From DASXHD01 sp038239005 (GTDB taxonomy: Bacteria > Myxococcota_A > Polyangia > Polyangiales > Polyangiaceae): DNA of 64,000 bases. The stretch is from NCBI GenBank assembly GCA_038239005.1, contig JBBSFE010000015.1, positions 1-64,000 of the forward strand, given 5' to 3'. This document shows positions 62,902 through 64,000 of this stretch, in pieces (within the stretch, counting starts at the first letter, position 1; the number at the start of each line of letters is the position of its first letter). The notes beneath the pieces are model-generated. The model was given only the letters and a program-made list of their open reading frames with translations. It did no database searches and was not told the origin of the DNA. The position numbers were made by a program, and so were the translations under genes.

Positions 62902-63465
62902 GTGTACCTCGTCGTTGGGTTGGGGAACCCCGGGAAAAAATACGAACGGACCCGGCACAACGTCGGGTTCATGGTGGTCGACCGCATGTACGCCGAGCGC
63001 GGTCTGCCCGAATGGCGCGAGAAGTTTTCCGGTGTGTTTTCGCGCGGTGACGAGCTGATGTTGCTCAAACCGATGACGTTCATGAACGTCTCTGGTGACT
63101 CGGTTCAACCGGCGGCCGCATTCGTGAAGGTCGACCCCGCGCACGTCATCGTCGTTCACGACGAGCTCGATCTCGCGTTCGGGGACGTCCGGATCAAAAT
63201 GGGCGGCGGCCACGCCGGACACAACGGGCTTCGGAGCATCATCGACCGCTTCGGTAGCCCCGATTTCTTGCGCGTACGCATCGGCGTCGGTCGCCCGCCG
63301 CCGGGTTTTCTGGGCGACGTCGCCGATTACGTGCTCTCGGACTTCGATACGGCCGAGCGCGCCGAGCTCCCGGATGTCCTCGCGCGAGCGATTTCGGCGG
63401 TCACGGCCGTGCTCGAAAAAGGGCCCGCTGCGGCTCAAAACACGGTCAACGCCAAAAAAACGTGA
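62902..63465 (+). CDS. pth: Peptidyl-tRNA hydrolase
   Basis: The 187-aa product (GTG start) shows VVGLGNPGKKYERTRHNVGF with the catalytic His, PMTFMNVSGDSV with the tRNA-contacting Asn, VVHDELDLAFG (catalytic Asp) and GGGHAGHNGLRSI. It frees tRNA from peptidyl-tRNA dropped by ribosomes. It ends 105 bases before rpsF. Length is normal. Confidence 0.95.
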   Translation: MYLVVGLGNPGKKYERTRHNVGFMVVDRMYAERGLPEWREKFSGVFSRGDELMLLKPMTFMNVSGDSVQPAAAFVKVDPAHVIVVHDELDLAFGDVRIKMGGGHAGHNGLRSIIDRFGSPDFLRVRIGVGRPPPGFLGDVADYVLSDFDTAERAELPDVLARAISAVTAVLEKGPAAAQNTVNAKKT

Positions 63466-63509
63466 TACACACCCGCCTCCCCTTGCTCGTAGGCATGCCT
63501 GCGGGCCAA

Positions 63510-63552
63510 CCCGAGTGACCCTCACGCTCTCCGCGAGGCTCTCTCACTCGGG
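63510..63552 (+). promoter_or_regulatory. Hairpin in the rpsF leader, candidate S6:S18 autoregulatory site
   Basis: A perfect 9-bp stem (CCCGAGTGA, 63510-63518, pairing with TCACTCGGG, 63544-63552) holds an inner CCTC/GAGG stem and a 3' bulge. It ends 18 bases before the rpsF ATG, just upstream of an AGAGGA ribosome site. Leaders of this operon in many bacteria bind the S6:S18 pair; whether this hairpin is the same motif is not certain. It has no T-run, so it is not a simple terminator. Confidence 0.4.
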
Positions 63553-63570
63553 CGTCCACGAGAGGATCTC

Positions 63571-64000
63571 ATGACCCAAGAAGTGACACCGCCGGCAAAC
63601 GCGGCTCCGCGCACCATGCAGATTCCTTCCGGCAATCGCCCGAAGGAATACGAGACGATCTACATCCTTCGCTCGGACGTCGACGCCGACACCGCCGAAC
63701 GCGTGCAAGCGCGCGTCGTCGAGGTGTTCGAGCGCGGCGGAGGCAAGCTCGTCAAGGTCGAGTCGTGGGGCCGTCGCAAGCTCGCGTACCCGGTCGCCAA
63801 GCAGCGTCGTGGCGTTTACATCTACGTGAAGTTCGTCGGTGGTGGCGGCCTCGTCGCGGAGCTCGAGCGCAATCTCAAGCTGCAAGACGCCGTGCTGAAG
63901 TTCCAGACGGTCATCACGCGTGACGAGGTCGATGTCGCGACCCTCGTGATCGACGCAGAAGAGACCAAGCTTGCTCGCCTCGAGCTCGCGCCCGAGGAAG
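63571..64000 (+). CDS. rpsF: Ribosomal protein bS6, truncated by window end
   Basis: The frame is open from the ATG at 63571 to the window edge (143 codons). After a 25-residue N-terminal extension the S6 fold starts with YETIYILRSDVDADTAERV and continues with GRRKLAYPVAKQRRGVYIYVKF. S6 binds 16S rRNA next to S18. AGAGGA lies seven bases before the ATG. The C-terminal tail is long and acidic (DAEETKLARLELAPEE) and may go on beyond the window. Confidence 0.93.
   Translation, partial: MTQEVTPPANAAPRTMQIPSGNRPKEYETIYILRSDVDADTAERVQARVVEVFERGGGKLVKVESWGRRKLAYPVAKQRRGVYIYVKFVGGGGLVAELERNLKLQDAVLKFQTVITRDEVDVATLVIDAEETKLARLELAPEE

Noticed and set aside
63510..63552. Rho-independent terminator after pth
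   Set aside because: The hairpin has no following T-run and sits directly before the rpsF ribosome site.

Overview
This window is high-GC bacterial DNA with tightly packed genes, many GTG starts and many 4-base ATGA/GTGA stop-start overlaps. The gene set points to the phylum Myxococcota, probably the order Polyangiales (Sorangium/Labilithrix relatives). It has Hanks-type Ser/Thr kinases with low-complexity linkers, a PP2C phosphatase, many lipoproteins starting with a short D/G/S-rich segment, MopE-like metal-binding repeats, an aerobic haem operon hemE-hemH-hemG and a split acyl-CoA mutase. The taxonomic call is inference from gene content; no marker gene was compared.

Layout. 0-11 kb: the end of a glycogen synthase gene, then a long minus-strand series read leftward: clpS-clpA, a small Fis-type regulator, a PA0069-type radical SAM gene with a LexA-like box at its start, an M1 metallopeptidase, a membrane protein and three exported proteins (SUMF1 fold, esterase, SGNH hydrolase). 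11-16.5 kb: a transmembrane Ser/Thr kinase, two small unknowns, a Tat-exported DUF362 protein and a NapH-NapG-like polyferredoxin fusion. 16.5-18.7 kb: a mobile-element island with 17 copies of a hexamer repeat, an IS481-like element with doubled terminal repeats and a frameshifted transposase, and a REP-type tyrosine transposase. 18.7-22.5 kb: a GNAT acetyltransferase and two tandem paralogous lipoproteins.

22.5-38.6 kb: the hemE-hemH-hemG operon, an acyl-CoA mutase large subunit, DedA, PP2C phosphatase, ribosome recycling factor, an orphan metal ABC permease, a Cys-rich lipoprotein, an SDR enzyme with a DUF4911 protein, a fused RNA methyltransferase/pseudouridine synthase and an EXORDIUM-like lipoprotein. 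38.7-47.4 kb: aminopeptidase P, a XerC/D recombinase, a membrane sulfatase-fold protein with a MopE linker, an ECF sigma gene broken by one in-frame TGA, and hisZ-purA-GST. 47.4-48.3 kb is a decayed gap with a transposase remnant.

48.3-64 kb: two tandem TPR-like exported proteins, a coupled kinase plus Tim44-like/zinc-ribbon/TerB-like membrane protein pair, a GH63 glucosidase, a VWA lipoprotein, an alpha/beta hydrolase coupled to an RlmI-type methyltransferase, a TPR membrane protein, and a housekeeping run prs-rplY-pth-rpsF (rpsF runs off the end).

The strongest candidates for new biology are the LexA-like box on the radical SAM gene, the kinase/Tim44/zinc-ribbon/TerB pair, the NapH-NapG fusion beside DUF362, the methyltransferase-pseudouridine synthase fusion and the sigma factor with a single internal stop. 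No tRNA, rRNA or CRISPR array was seen. All functional calls rest on reading motifs by eye, without database searches.
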